Shown here: piece after piece, positions 36,775 through 45,459 of the stretch | Layout of the letters: each line of letters begins with the position of its first letter | Position numbering within the stretch: the stretch's first letter is position 1 | Origin: Clostridia bacterium | GTDB lineage: Bacteria > Bacillota > Clostridia > Oscillospirales > CAG-272 | NCBI GenBank assembly: GCA_017411805.1 | Contig: JAFQPI010000062.1 | Coordinates: 1 to 64,000 of the forward strand | DNA length: 64,000 nucleotides | Reading direction: 5' to 3' | Notes under the pieces: model-generated | Told to the model about the DNA's origin: nothing | Database searches by the model: none | Seen by the model: only the letters and a program-made list of their open reading frames with translations | Translations under genes and position numbers: made by a program

Positions 36775-39312
36775 ATGCGTTTGTTTAATGAGATCGCAAA
36801 AAGAGGAGTTGCCTTTCTGCTTTTGGCGGCAACTGCTTTTGCAACAATAACATACTCTCTCGGATACTATGAGCTTTCCTTCATAAAGCGTGGGGAAGAG
36901 GAGTATGATGACGAAACGTTACAGGATATACTCGGATCTCTTGGGACGGGAACTAATATTTCCGATTTCACGGGAGATATCAATGATATCACTCAGCCCC
37001 CCTCAACTTCATCGCCGTCTTCCGGCACTTTGGCACCCGAGTCGTCATCATCCGAATCATCCGGAGTACCCGGAACGACTTCTCCCGACGCAACAACGGG
37101 AAGTGATGATCCCGAATATCCGAAGGGACCCTCTACACTCGCCGAATTCCTTGCCGCGGGATACAAGATCACGTGGTCGGATTATAACCCCGAGATGCAG
37201 CTTGCGGAAGTCATCCTTGATGCGGACGAGCTTGATCAGTATTCCTTGGGTAGTTACAAGAGAGTACGAGTCAAGATGAAGATGAATTACGGCGAAGCTC
37301 ACCGTGAGATCAGCTATTTTGCTACGCAGAGCCGTGAGCGTCCGACGCTTGAGCTTTATATGGGATATATCATCATTGATTCCGACATAGGAGACGTAAC
37401 TTCGGGTATAACCGGACGTGATTATTCTGATGAGGAACGTGTAAGCATCTATAAATCGGACGGTACATTTATCGGTGAATATCCCGGATTCGAGGTTATT
37501 CCGGCTTATACTCGCGATAAAGCCGACCGCCCCGTGTTCTACTTCAATAACGTCTATTATTATCTCGATGAAAGCACGGGAAAATTCGAGATCTCGGATT
37601 TCAATCCCGATTGCGACAGCCGCGGATTGTATTTCGACTACAATCCCGATTTCGGTAAATCTGACTGCAAGTATCAGATATACAGCACGTGGCAGATGAT
37701 CACCGAGACTTATACTCTTGATACGACAAGCTATTATACCAGATACGGTGTTGACGCCCGTCTTGCCGAACAGCTTTATCTGTATTATCCTAAGTTTGCG
37801 AAAGACGTAGCGGTTATTACGGACGAGGGAAAATATTATAACAGATTGTTTGCGGAGAAGCTGCAAGAGATTATCAAGGGAGTTGAATCCGGCGATATAA
37901 CAAGACCTCCCGAGACCACGGTTGAACCCGAGACTACGGTTGAACCCGAGACCACGGTTGAACCCGAGACCACGGTTGAACCCGAGACCACGGTTGAACC
38001 CGAGACCACGGTTGAACCCGAGACCACGGTTGAACCCGAGACCACGGTTGAACCCGAGACTACGGTTGAGCCCGAGACTACGGCAGAGCCCGAGACTACG
38101 GTTGAGCCCGAGACCACGGTTGAACCCGAGACTACGGTTGAACCCGAGACTACGGTTGAACCCGAGACTACGGTTGAACCCGAGACTACGGTTGAACCCG
38201 AGACTACGGCAGAACCCGAGACCACGGTTGAACCCGAGACTACGGTTGAACCCGAGACCACGGTTGAACCCGAGACTACGGTTGAACCCGAGACCACGGT
38301 TGAACCCGAGACCACGGTTGAGCCCGAGACTACGGTTGAGCCCGAGACCACGGTTGAGCCCGAGACCACGGTTGAGCCCGAGACCACGGTTGAACCCGAG
38401 ACCACGGTTGAACCCGAGACGTCCGCGCCTGTGGAAGAAAATACTCATGTGATCACCGAGGAGACGATTATTAATCCTTTGTTGTCGAGATCGATTATTT
38501 CCGAATCGAAAGACGATAAGAACAAAGACGGCGTTCCCGATAAGATCACGCTTGACGTCAGCTACGGCGCTTACCGTTTTACTTATCGTTCCTCAAAACC
38601 GAAGGTAGATCTCTCCAAGACTATTACAAATAAGTATACCTACAATTCTTATATTACCCAGACCATAAGCTGGAAGACCGATTTCAAATATGCCAAGGCA
38701 TATAATTTCAGCGAGGATCGCGCATATACTGTAGATGCAAACGGTATCGTTAAGATCATCAATACCAGCGGAAACAGCGCAGCATATCTCTATGATACAT
38801 ATCTGTCGGGAAGCGGTGACGGTGAGCATTGGCGCTTCAAGTATTATACCGAGCCCTTTAAATGCGACGAGTACATGCTCGGACACTACTTCTACGATGA
38901 CGGGCTTATCAGAATGCGCGTCGTTGAAAGACGTCCGCATAACCTCAATACTTATGAGGATGATTACGAGGTTCTCATTGACAAGAACGGCAAAGAGGTA
39001 TCCTTGATCCCGGACGGTTACAAGCTCGTATCATACTCTGACAGCATATTCCTTCTTGAACGTAACGGCAGATACGGCTACTACCACCGCGACGGCTATT
39101 GGGTCGCTCAGCCTATCTACACCTATGCCGCACCCTTCATCGAGGGACTTGCGGTACTCGGCTTCCAGGGCGGTAATAAAGGTGTTATCGATACCGACGG
39201 AAATATTGTTATAACCTTCAATTATACGTCTATCTCGAATGCCTCAACGGGTCTCTTCGCTTGCTACAGCGATGAGAAAGGTTGGCAGGTGTTCGCCAAG
39301 GTTTCAAAGTAA
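36775..39312 (+). CDS. Exported protein with (PETTVE) repeat and WG-repeat domain
   Basis: 845 residues from ATG 36775; GGAG 7 nt upstream decides against the TTG at 36763. A single N-terminal hydrophobic segment ([18 protein letters not shown]) acts as signal or anchor. A first Ser/Pro linker, a folded region (about 100-375), then 28 tandem PETTVE hexapeptides and a second folded region ending in WG-type repeats ([40 protein letters not shown]). The hexapeptide array would be a long, acidic, O-glycosylatable stalk through the cell wall. Function unknown. Follows rlmH by 29 nt. Confidence 0.85.
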   Translation: MRLFNEIAKRGVAFLLLAATAFATITYSLGYYELSFIKRGEEEYDDETLQDILGSLGTGTNISDFTGDINDITQPPSTSSPSSGTLAPESSSSESSGVPGTTSPDATTGSDDPEYPKGPSTLAEFLAAGYKITWSDYNPEMQLAEVILDADELDQYSLGSYKRVRVKMKMNYGEAHREISYFATQSRERPTLELYMGYIIIDSDIGDVTSGITGRDYSDEERVSIYKSDGTFIGEYPGFEVIPAYTRDKADRPVFYFNNVYYYLDESTGKFEISDFNPDCDSRGLYFDYNPDFGKSDCKYQIYSTWQMITETYTLDTTSYYTRYGVDARLAEQLYLYYPKFAKDVAVITDEGKYYNRLFAEKLQEIIKGVESGDITRPPETTVEPETTVEPETTVEPETTVEPETTVEPETTVEPETTVEPETTVEPETTVEPETTAEPETTVEPETTVEPETTVEPETTVEPETTVEPETTVEPETTAEPETTVEPETTVEPETTVEPETTVEPETTVEPETTVEPETTVEPETTVEPETTVEPETTVEPETTVEPETSAPVEENTHVITEETIINPLLSRSIISESKDDKNKDGVPDKITLDVSYGAYRFTYRSSKPKVDLSKTITNKYTYNSYITQTISWKTDFKYAKAYNFSEDRAYTVDANGIVKIINTSGNSAAYLYDTYLSGSGDGEHWRFKYYTEPFKCDEYMLGHYFYDDGLIRMRVVERRPHNLNTYEDDYEVLIDKNGKEVSLIPDGYKLVSYSDSIFLLERNGRYGYYHRDGYWVAQPIYTYAAPFIEGLAVLGFQGGNKGVIDTDGNIVITFNYTSISNASTGLFACYSDEKGWQVFAKVSK
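37909..38412 (+). repeat. 28 tandem copies of an 18-bp unit (PETTVE)
   Basis: CCCGAGACCACGGTTGAA with third-position changes (ACC/ACT, GAA/GAG); two units carry GCA (Ala) for Val. 28 x 18 = 504 bp, then a partial unit. Slippage by whole units would keep the frame. Confidence 0.95.
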
Positions 39313-39344
39313 TTCCGTAATTGAGAATCTGTATAAAACAAGAC

Positions 39345-39379
39345 AAAACCCGCGTTTTTATCCGAAAAGCGCGGGTTTT
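39345..39379 (+). terminator. Intrinsic terminator after the PETTVE gene
   Basis: AAAACCCGCG/CGCGGGTTTT with an inner T/A stem; TTTTATATTTTG follows. Confidence 0.85.
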
Positions 39380-39412
39380 ATATTTTGTTTAAAAATAAAA
39401 GCTTATTTTGTC

Positions 39413-39441
39413 TTGACTTGTCGAAAATAATAGGGTATAAT
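39413..39441 (+). promoter_or_regulatory. Promoter of the OB-fold lipoprotein gene
   Basis: TTGACT (39413-39418), 17-nt spacer, TATAAT (39436-39441). Confidence 0.85.
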
Positions 39442-39476
39442 AGTCGGGTCAAATAAAAACCGAAAGGAAAAGAGAA

Positions 39477-41969
39477 ATGAATTTCAAGAGAATCACGTCG
39501 CTTATGCTGATCCTCGTTATGGCAATTTCCATGTTCGCCGCATGCGGACCCGACGTTGCTCCCGAGGCTACAACAGACGCGAACAACACATCTGCTCCCG
39601 ACGTTACGGTTGAGTCTACAGACCCCGCCCCCGATGAGACGACAGACGCCGTCACCGACGAGGTGACCGATGCACCCGATGAGACAACGGGCGAGGCTGT
39701 GAAATATCCTACTATCACAATCGCGGAGGCTCTTGCTCTTTGCGAGCAGTTCGTAGAATCCGCGTCTTCCGAGAGATACTACATCCGCGGTATCGTCAAG
39801 GAGATCCAGAGTGAGACCTTCGGTCAGATGATCATTGAGGACGCTACCGGCTCCATTATGGTCTACGGCACCTACAGCGAGGACGGAAGCATCCGTTACG
39901 ACGCTATGACCAAGAAGCCCGTAGTAGGCGACGAGGTGCTCCTCCACGGTACTCTTCAGAATTATAAGGGCAATACCAAGGAGATCCAGAACGGCAGACT
40001 TATCGAGCTCAAGCAGAACGGCTACGTTCCCGAGACTCCCAAGCTTCCCGAATTCGGAAAAACTCTCACGATTGCCGAAATGCTTGCGCTTCCTCTTTCC
40101 TCAAATCAGGTGACAGAGGGCAGATACTACGTAGAGGCTACCGTTGATTCGGTAACAAACGCGGCATACGGCGCAATGTATATCAGCGATAAGACGGGCA
40201 CTATTTCTGTTTACAACAGCAAGAACGCTGACGGCACAGTTGATTACGCAGCTATGGCAGATAAGCCCGTCAAGGGTGATACCGTCAAGCTTTACTGCAC
40301 CGTACAGAATTTCAACGGCACATTCGAGATCAAGAGTGCGTATATCGTTGAGTTCAAGCACAACACCATCGACGAGTCGGCTTACACCGCAATGTCCATA
40401 GCAGACGCACGCAAGGCTGCAGAGGGCGCAAAGATCAAGGTCGAGGGCGTTGTAGCAAAGATCACGTATGCAACGGGAATGGTCCCCTCGGGCGTTATCC
40501 TCGTTGATGCGACAGGCTCTATCTACGTTTACGACGGCGACCTCGCAGCTTCGGTTTCCGAGGGCAACAAGATCACCGTAGCGGCAGAGAAGACCTGGTG
40601 GATCCTCGAGACCGAGCAGGCTAACGCGCAGAAGTTCGGCTACAAGGGATGCAATCAACTTGCAAACGCCTGGATCCTTGCAAACGATAAGGCAAAGAAC
40701 GATTTCGATAAGACCTGGATCACCACCACTACCGTCAAGGATATCCTTGACACTCCCGTAACCGAGGACATCAGCACCGTTATCTACAAGGTAACCGCGC
40801 TCATCAAGGAAGTTCCCGGCAGCGGATTTACCAATTATTACATCAACGATCTTGACGGTACTACCGGTACCTATTCCTACTCTCAGTGCAACGGCGGCGA
40901 CTTTGAGTGGCTCCGCGCATTCGACGGCAAGATCTGCACCGTTTACGTAATGGCTCTCAATGCAAAGTCCACCGCTTCCGATTGCTTCTGGAGATTCCTC
41001 CCCATCGCGGTATTCGACGAGGGCTTTGACAAGACGAGCGTTAATCCCGCTGAGTTCGCTGTCAAGTACCACGGCATTCCTCAGTTTACAGCAACCACCT
41101 TCACGGGTGACCCCGCTATCGAGCTTCTCGCAACCGTTTCCTCCGATCTTCTCGGATTCAGCGGCGTAAAGCTCAGCTACACCTCCGATAACACCGCTGT
41201 CGTTTCGATCAGCGAAGAAAACGGCAAGCTCGTTCTCCATTGCCTCGGAACAGGTAGTGCAAACGTGACCGTTACCGCGGAATATAACGGCAAGAGCTAC
41301 AGCGATACTGTCAAGTTCACCGTTAACGCTTCCGAGAATATAGAGTCGATCACAGTCAAGGAGGCAATCGACGCGGCACTTGACAGCAAGGTTACCGTCA
41401 AGGGTATCGTCGGTCCTTCTCTTGTAAACCAGTCGGGCTTCTACCTCATCGACAACACAGGCATCATCGCTGTTCTCTGCGATAAGGCAGTATTCGACGG
41501 CATCGAGATCGGTAACGAGGTCGTTATCGAGGGTAAGAGATTCCATAAGACCAAGGGCGGCGACACATACTTTGGTCAGTCTGCTATCGACGGCGGTAAA
41601 GTCGTTGCAAATTACTATGGCAGCCACGATTACTGCACCGATTTCTTCGTAACCGATAAGAGCGTTGCCGAGTTCTACGCGCTTGATGCAAAGGTTGACT
41701 ACTCTACCACAGTATTCGTTCTCAAGGCAACCGTTGAGTTCACCGGCGGCGGATATTCCTCCGGTGTAAGCCTCGCTTCGGGCGGCGATAAGATCACCCT
41801 ATACTGCTCCGGCGCAGGACAGTACGAGTGGCTCCGTCAGTTTGAGGGGCAGGAGGTGACCCTCGAGGTCGCAGCCTGCAACTGGAACTCCAAGACCTAC
41901 TGGCGCGGATGCGTTCTCGCAGTTCGTACCGCTGACGGCAAGGTCGTCAACGAGCTTAATTTCAATTAA
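39477..41969 (+). CDS. Lipoprotein with multiple OB-fold domains and an Ig-like domain
   Basis: 830 residues. Lipobox MFAAC at about 22, a Thr/Asp linker to about 75, then at least four OB-fold-like units that each read as a short helix, a YYIRGIVKEI strand and an IIEDATGSIMVYG strand pair (also YYVEATVDSVT/MYISDKTGTISVY, IKVEGVVAKIT/VILVDATGSIYVYD, VTVKGIVGPSL/FYLIDNTGIIAV). A Big_2-like Ig domain lies before the last OB units. Such units occur in secreted nucleases, where they bind nucleic acid, but no nuclease domain is visible. Probably a surface binding protein. Confidence 0.85.
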   Translation: MNFKRITSLMLILVMAISMFAACGPDVAPEATTDANNTSAPDVTVESTDPAPDETTDAVTDEVTDAPDETTGEAVKYPTITIAEALALCEQFVESASSERYYIRGIVKEIQSETFGQMIIEDATGSIMVYGTYSEDGSIRYDAMTKKPVVGDEVLLHGTLQNYKGNTKEIQNGRLIELKQNGYVPETPKLPEFGKTLTIAEMLALPLSSNQVTEGRYYVEATVDSVTNAAYGAMYISDKTGTISVYNSKNADGTVDYAAMADKPVKGDTVKLYCTVQNFNGTFEIKSAYIVEFKHNTIDESAYTAMSIADARKAAEGAKIKVEGVVAKITYATGMVPSGVILVDATGSIYVYDGDLAASVSEGNKITVAAEKTWWILETEQANAQKFGYKGCNQLANAWILANDKAKNDFDKTWITTTTVKDILDTPVTEDISTVIYKVTALIKEVPGSGFTNYYINDLDGTTGTYSYSQCNGGDFEWLRAFDGKICTVYVMALNAKSTASDCFWRFLPIAVFDEGFDKTSVNPAEFAVKYHGIPQFTATTFTGDPAIELLATVSSDLLGFSGVKLSYTSDNTAVVSISEENGKLVLHCLGTGSANVTVTAEYNGKSYSDTVKFTVNASENIESITVKEAIDAALDSKVTVKGIVGPSLVNQSGFYLIDNTGIIAVLCDKAVFDGIEIGNEVVIEGKRFHKTKGGDTYFGQSAIDGGKVVANYYGSHDYCTDFFVTDKSVAEFYALDAKVDYSTTVFVLKATVEFTGGGYSSGVSLASGGDKITLYCSGAGQYEWLRQFEGQEVTLEVAACNWNSKTYWRGCVLAVRTADGKVVNELNFN

Positions 41970-41987
41970 TAATTTGAACAATAATAT

Positions 41988-42023
41988 AAAGCCCCTTTGC
42001 ACCAAAAAGGTCAAAGGGGCTTT
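41988..42023. terminator. Bidirectional intrinsic terminator
   Basis: AAAGCCCCTTTG/CAAAGGGGCTTT, 12-nt loop, between convergent genes. Confidence 0.85.
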
Positions 42024-42027
42024 GTGT

Positions 42028-43461
42028 TTATTGGGAAACGATTCTCGTCTTCGACATATTGAATCTGCTGAAATATATCAGCAAAGTAGTCGCGCAGGCG
42101 AGCCATCCGAGGGGATATGACATGCCGACGGGAACGAGAGTGTTTGAAATGTAATTTGAGATAACGAAGAGGCAGACCTGTCTGAAGCCAACGAAGGTCG
42201 AGAGCATGATGACCATCGGCGCCGTTGTGTTTCCCGAGCCGCGAAGAGCCGCGGAGACGACCTGATTTACACAGCAGCAAACGTAGAAGGGCGAGATGAA
42301 CCGCAGCAGTATCGCGGAGTTGGCCACGACCTCGGGCGTATCACTGAATATTGAGGACCAGAAGGGAGCGAAGATGATTATCGGGATGATAATAGCAACC
42401 GCGGATATGCCCGCCATAAGAAGTCCGACGTAAGTGCCCCTCTTTGCGCGTTTTGTGTCGTTTACGCCGAGATTCTGACCGACAAAGGTAGTGACTGCGA
42501 GACCGATAGACTGTATCGGCAGGAAGATGAATTGGTCGATCTTGGAATATGCCGTCCAGGATGCAAGAGATACGGTTTGCATCTCCTTTGGCGAAAGCGC
42601 AAGACCGGGGATGGTCGCTTTGCTAATGTAAGATTGAACAAATACGTTAGAGAATGAAGTGATAGCCATCTGGATCGCCGCGGGGAAGCCGACCTTTATG
42701 ATCTTCATAAGATGATCCTTATCAATGCCGATCTGTTTTATATGAAGCTTGATGCAGGTGTTGCTTCGGAAGAGCGTGATGAGCGTAAGGATCGCGGAAA
42801 GCGTCTGCGCTATCACGGTCGCAAGCGCAACGCCCGCAACTCCCATTTCAAATACGAATACAAAAAGAAGGTCGAGAGCGGTATTGGTGATCGCTGCGGC
42901 AATAAGGAAATAGAAGGGTCTCTGCGAGTCGCCGATCGCGCGCAGAAATCCCGCGCCCATATTATAGATCATAAGCGAGATAACGCCCGAAAAATAGATC
43001 GTCAGATAGGTCTTGGCTTCGTTGAATACCGATGCCTCGCCCGCAGACGCTTCGCCTCCGAGCATCAGCTTCAGAACGAGGGGAGTCATGGTCACGCCGA
43101 GAATAGTGAAGACGACCGCCATAACGAGCGTCAGAGCCATTCCCGTATGAACCGTCTTGCTCGCGGATCTTTCATCCTTTGCGCCGAAGTATTGGGATAT
43201 GATTACTCCCGCTCCGCTTGAAAATCCGAGGAAGAATCCGATCAGTATATTGATGATCGGTCCGACACTTCCTACAGCCGCAAAAGCCTCGTCGTTGCCC
43301 GTTTGACCTATGACCCACGTGTCAACAAGATTATAAAGTTGTTGGAAAAGATTTCCGACGAGGAGTGGGAGGGCAAAGAGCAGAATATTCTTTGCAATAC
43401 TCCCTTGCGTCATATCCATCGTATTCTTTTTTCTGAATCCGATATGTTTCATTGCTTCCAT
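42028..43461 (-). CDS. MATE family efflux transporter
   Basis: 477 residues with twelve membrane helices. MTQGSIAKNILLFALPLLVGNLFQQLYNLVDTWVIGQ (in parts) is the classical MATE start; the second half repeats it with KVGFPAAIQMAITSFSNVFVQSYI. It belongs to the NorM/DinF-type Na+- or H+-driven exporters and may expel cationic drugs or metabolites. GAGG lies 7 nt upstream of ATG 43461; a second ATG three codons in is possible. Lies alone, convergent with the OB lipoprotein gene. Confidence 0.92.
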   Translation of the reverse strand: MEAMKHIGFRKKNTMDMTQGSIAKNILLFALPLLVGNLFQQLYNLVDTWVIGQTGNDEAFAAVGSVGPIINILIGFFLGFSSGAGVIISQYFGAKDERSASKTVHTGMALTLVMAVVFTILGVTMTPLVLKLMLGGEASAGEASVFNEAKTYLTIYFSGVISLMIYNMGAGFLRAIGDSQRPFYFLIAAAITNTALDLLFVFVFEMGVAGVALATVIAQTLSAILTLITLFRSNTCIKLHIKQIGIDKDHLMKIIKVGFPAAIQMAITSFSNVFVQSYISKATIPGLALSPKEMQTVSLASWTAYSKIDQFIFLPIQSIGLAVTTFVGQNLGVNDTKRAKRGTYVGLLMAGISAVAIIIPIIIFAPFWSSIFSDTPEVVANSAILLRFISPFYVCCCVNQVVSAALRGSGNTTAPMVIMLSTFVGFRQVCLFVISNYISNTLVPVGMSYPLGWLACATTLLIYFSRFNMSKTRIVSQ

Positions 43462-43490
43462 TGTTCAGCCTCGTTATTTTTGATATTGTT

Positions 43491-43519
43491 ATTATATCAT
43501 GTAATAAAGCAAAATGCAA
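43491..43519 (-). promoter_or_regulatory. Promoter of the MATE gene
   Basis: Minus strand TTGCAT (43519-43514), 17-nt spacer, TATAAT (43496-43491). The gap 43462-43848 otherwise holds the divergent promoter and leader of the beta-helix gene; no gene is seen in it. Confidence 0.65.
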
Positions 43520-43665
43520 ATATAATTTATATAATAAATAAAATAATATATGGAATTTTTCGATAGTTTTTGTAAAAAACAAGAAAAAAGAGTAATAAAG
43601 TATGCCGGAGTGGAACAAAAAGTAAAAGAATAGACCCCGATAATGTGGAAATTCTCCCAAAAAGG

Positions 43666-43694
43666 TTGACAAATCGTAAGGTTTGTTGTATAAT
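43666..43694 (+). promoter_or_regulatory. Promoter of the first beta-helix surface protein gene
   Basis: TTGACA (43666-43671), 17-nt spacer, TATAAT (43689-43694). It gives a leader of about 150 nt. Confidence 0.85.
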
Positions 43695-43715
43695 TTTATA
43701 AAGATAATGTATCAT

Positions 43716-43762
43716 TGTGAGTCGAAAGAGCATTAACCGTATGACTCGCATTTTGTATTTTT
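43716..43762 (+). terminator. Terminator-like hairpin in the leader (possible attenuator)
   Basis: TGTGAGTC (43716-43723) pairs with GACTCGCA (43743-43750), one G-U pair, 19-nt loop, then TTTTGTATTTTT. It sits between promoter and coding start. Confidence 0.5.
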
Positions 43763-43848
43763 ATGTACATAATTATTATTTGGTTTTTTGCCGCTTGTTG
43801 TCTCGGCTGAAAATAAATCATTTATTAATGAAAGGTTAGGTATTTAAA

Positions 43849-45420
43849 ATGAAAAGATTTACCTCAATTGTCATTGTTTGGGCAATGCTTGCATCTATGA
43901 TGATGATCATGATCCCTTCAGCATCCGCTGTATGGGATGGTTCTTCTGTTTCCGCCTCTCTTATTGGCTCCGGAACAGAGTTCGATCCTTATCTCATTTC
44001 GAGTGAAAACGATCTTGCTTTCGTTGCAAAGCAGGTTAACGACGCTGTCACCGGTTACGAGGGTGAGTTCTTCAAGCTCACGGTAGACCTCGACCTCGGA
44101 AATAATCTTTGGACTCCCATCGGAGTTGCGAAGAACTACTTCCGCGGTACCTTTGACGGCGACGGCCATACCGTTTCAAATCTGAACGTAAAGACTGATC
44201 CTGCAAATTCCTCGGAACAGTACGGCGGACTCTTCGGAAGAGTTGCCGACGGCTTTATCAAGAATCTCACTATCGACGGTGCAAAGGTAATATCGCTCAA
44301 GTATGCGGGCACGGTTGCCGGTCTTCTTTCCTGTACTGCTGAAACAGGCGCTGCTGCAATCATTAATTGCCGAGTAATGAATTCCGAAGTGTACGGTACT
44401 CAGCCCGGCGGTATCGTAGGACGTTGTGCCACCACGAAGGCGACAAAGGGACAGCTCAAGCTCATTGGTTGCTCGGTAGAAAATCTTTACATCGGTCAGG
44501 TATCTCCCGATGATTATCCCGCAGCAGAGTTCGAGAACCACTATGTCGGCGGTATCGTAGGCTGTGCGGGTGCCACCTCTATCCAGGGTTGCTCTGTAAA
44601 GAACTTCACTGCTGATATTTCCGGTACCGGTTTTGCGCCCGCAGGCGGAATCGTTGGCTGCCATGGCGCAAGCAGCGTTGCAAGCGACATTAACAACTGC
44701 TACGTTATCGGCGTAAATTTCAAGGCAACGGCAGAATGCCACCCCGAAAAGACCGCTCTCGGCGGACTTATCGGTAAAGCTGCTCACGTATCTGTTATGG
44801 CGGGTGATACCAATAAAGAGGGTAACGTATTCAACTGCTTCGTAGCTGACGTAACCGTCTCGAACGCCACCTCGAACGGCCGCGACGGAATGGTAGCGGG
44901 CTGGGTGAACGATACCATCATCTTCAATGATATTTACTATGTTGCTCAAGATAATCTCCCCTCTTACGGAGTAGATACATATTATGCAGAGTGGCCCTTC
45001 ATGGAAGTTACTTCTCTTGCAGACATTAAGGTAGAGAACCTCAACAAGGGCAACAGTACCGCTGTATGGAGCTTTGATACCGTTGTAGGTCATCCCGTGA
45101 TCGACGTTGATGCCGTTATCGCAAACGAGCCCAAGTTTGTTGACTACTATGTTGAGCATGCTGACGAGACTACCGCTGAGGAAACAACGGAGAAGCCCGA
45201 GGATACGACGGCAAAGCCCGAAGAGACCAATGAACCCACCGCTGAGACCACTACCGAGGCTTCAGTTGAGTCCACCAAGGCTCCCGAGGCAAACGTAACA
45301 GATGCTCCCGGCACTCAGGCTCCCACTAAGGAAGAGAAGGGTTGCGGCGGTATGCTCGCAAGCGGCGCGATCGTTATCGCTCTCCTCGGCACTGCGGTTG
45401 TGTTCAAAAAGAAAAAATAA
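43849..45420 (+). CDS. Beta-helix (GLUG-like) surface protein A
   Basis: 523 residues. Signal peptide cut near PSASA-VW. Residues about 30-385 form repeated beta-helix coils with YGGLFGRV, YAGTVAGLL, PGGIVGRC, VGGIVGCAG, AGGIVGCHG and GGLIGKAAH, the GLUG-type repeat. A Thr/Glu/Pro linker (about 435-495) leads to GCGGMLASGAIVIALLGTAVVF and a KKKK tail, a Cys-Gly-Gly plus membrane helix plus basic end that looks like a C-terminal sorting signal. Probably a surface adhesin or carbohydrate-binding protein. It is a tandem paralogue of the next gene (39-nt gap). Confidence 0.87.
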   Translation: MKRFTSIVIVWAMLASMMMIMIPSASAVWDGSSVSASLIGSGTEFDPYLISSENDLAFVAKQVNDAVTGYEGEFFKLTVDLDLGNNLWTPIGVAKNYFRGTFDGDGHTVSNLNVKTDPANSSEQYGGLFGRVADGFIKNLTIDGAKVISLKYAGTVAGLLSCTAETGAAAIINCRVMNSEVYGTQPGGIVGRCATTKATKGQLKLIGCSVENLYIGQVSPDDYPAAEFENHYVGGIVGCAGATSIQGCSVKNFTADISGTGFAPAGGIVGCHGASSVASDINNCYVIGVNFKATAECHPEKTALGGLIGKAAHVSVMAGDTNKEGNVFNCFVADVTVSNATSNGRDGMVAGWVNDTIIFNDIYYVAQDNLPSYGVDTYYAEWPFMEVTSLADIKVENLNKGNSTAVWSFDTVVGHPVIDVDAVIANEPKFVDYYVEHADETTAEETTEKPEDTTAKPEETNEPTAETTTEASVESTKAPEANVTDAPGTQAPTKEEKGCGGMLASGAIVIALLGTAVVFKKKK

Positions 45421-45459
45421 TTACAATGTTAATAAAATGAAAGGTAAGGTAATGTAATT

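Noticed and set aside
37909..38412. CRISPR array or minisatellite outside a gene
   Set aside because: 18-bp units without spacers, in frame inside an exported protein.
37057..38452. Long open frames on both strands across the PETTVE array (Arg/Pro-rich, Gly/Phe-rich and Val/Ser/Gly-rich)
   Set aside because: They arise from the 18-bp repeat being open in every frame; they have no ribosome site, and the coding frame with signal peptide and WG domain is clear.
40101..41627. Antisense frame of 508 codons in the OB lipoprotein gene
   Set aside because: Shadow frame; Cys/Val-rich with no start signal.
43331..43751. Minus-strand open frames upstream of the MATE gene
   Set aside because: AT-rich, Phe/Leu/Ile runs, no ribosome site, overlapping promoters of both neighbours.
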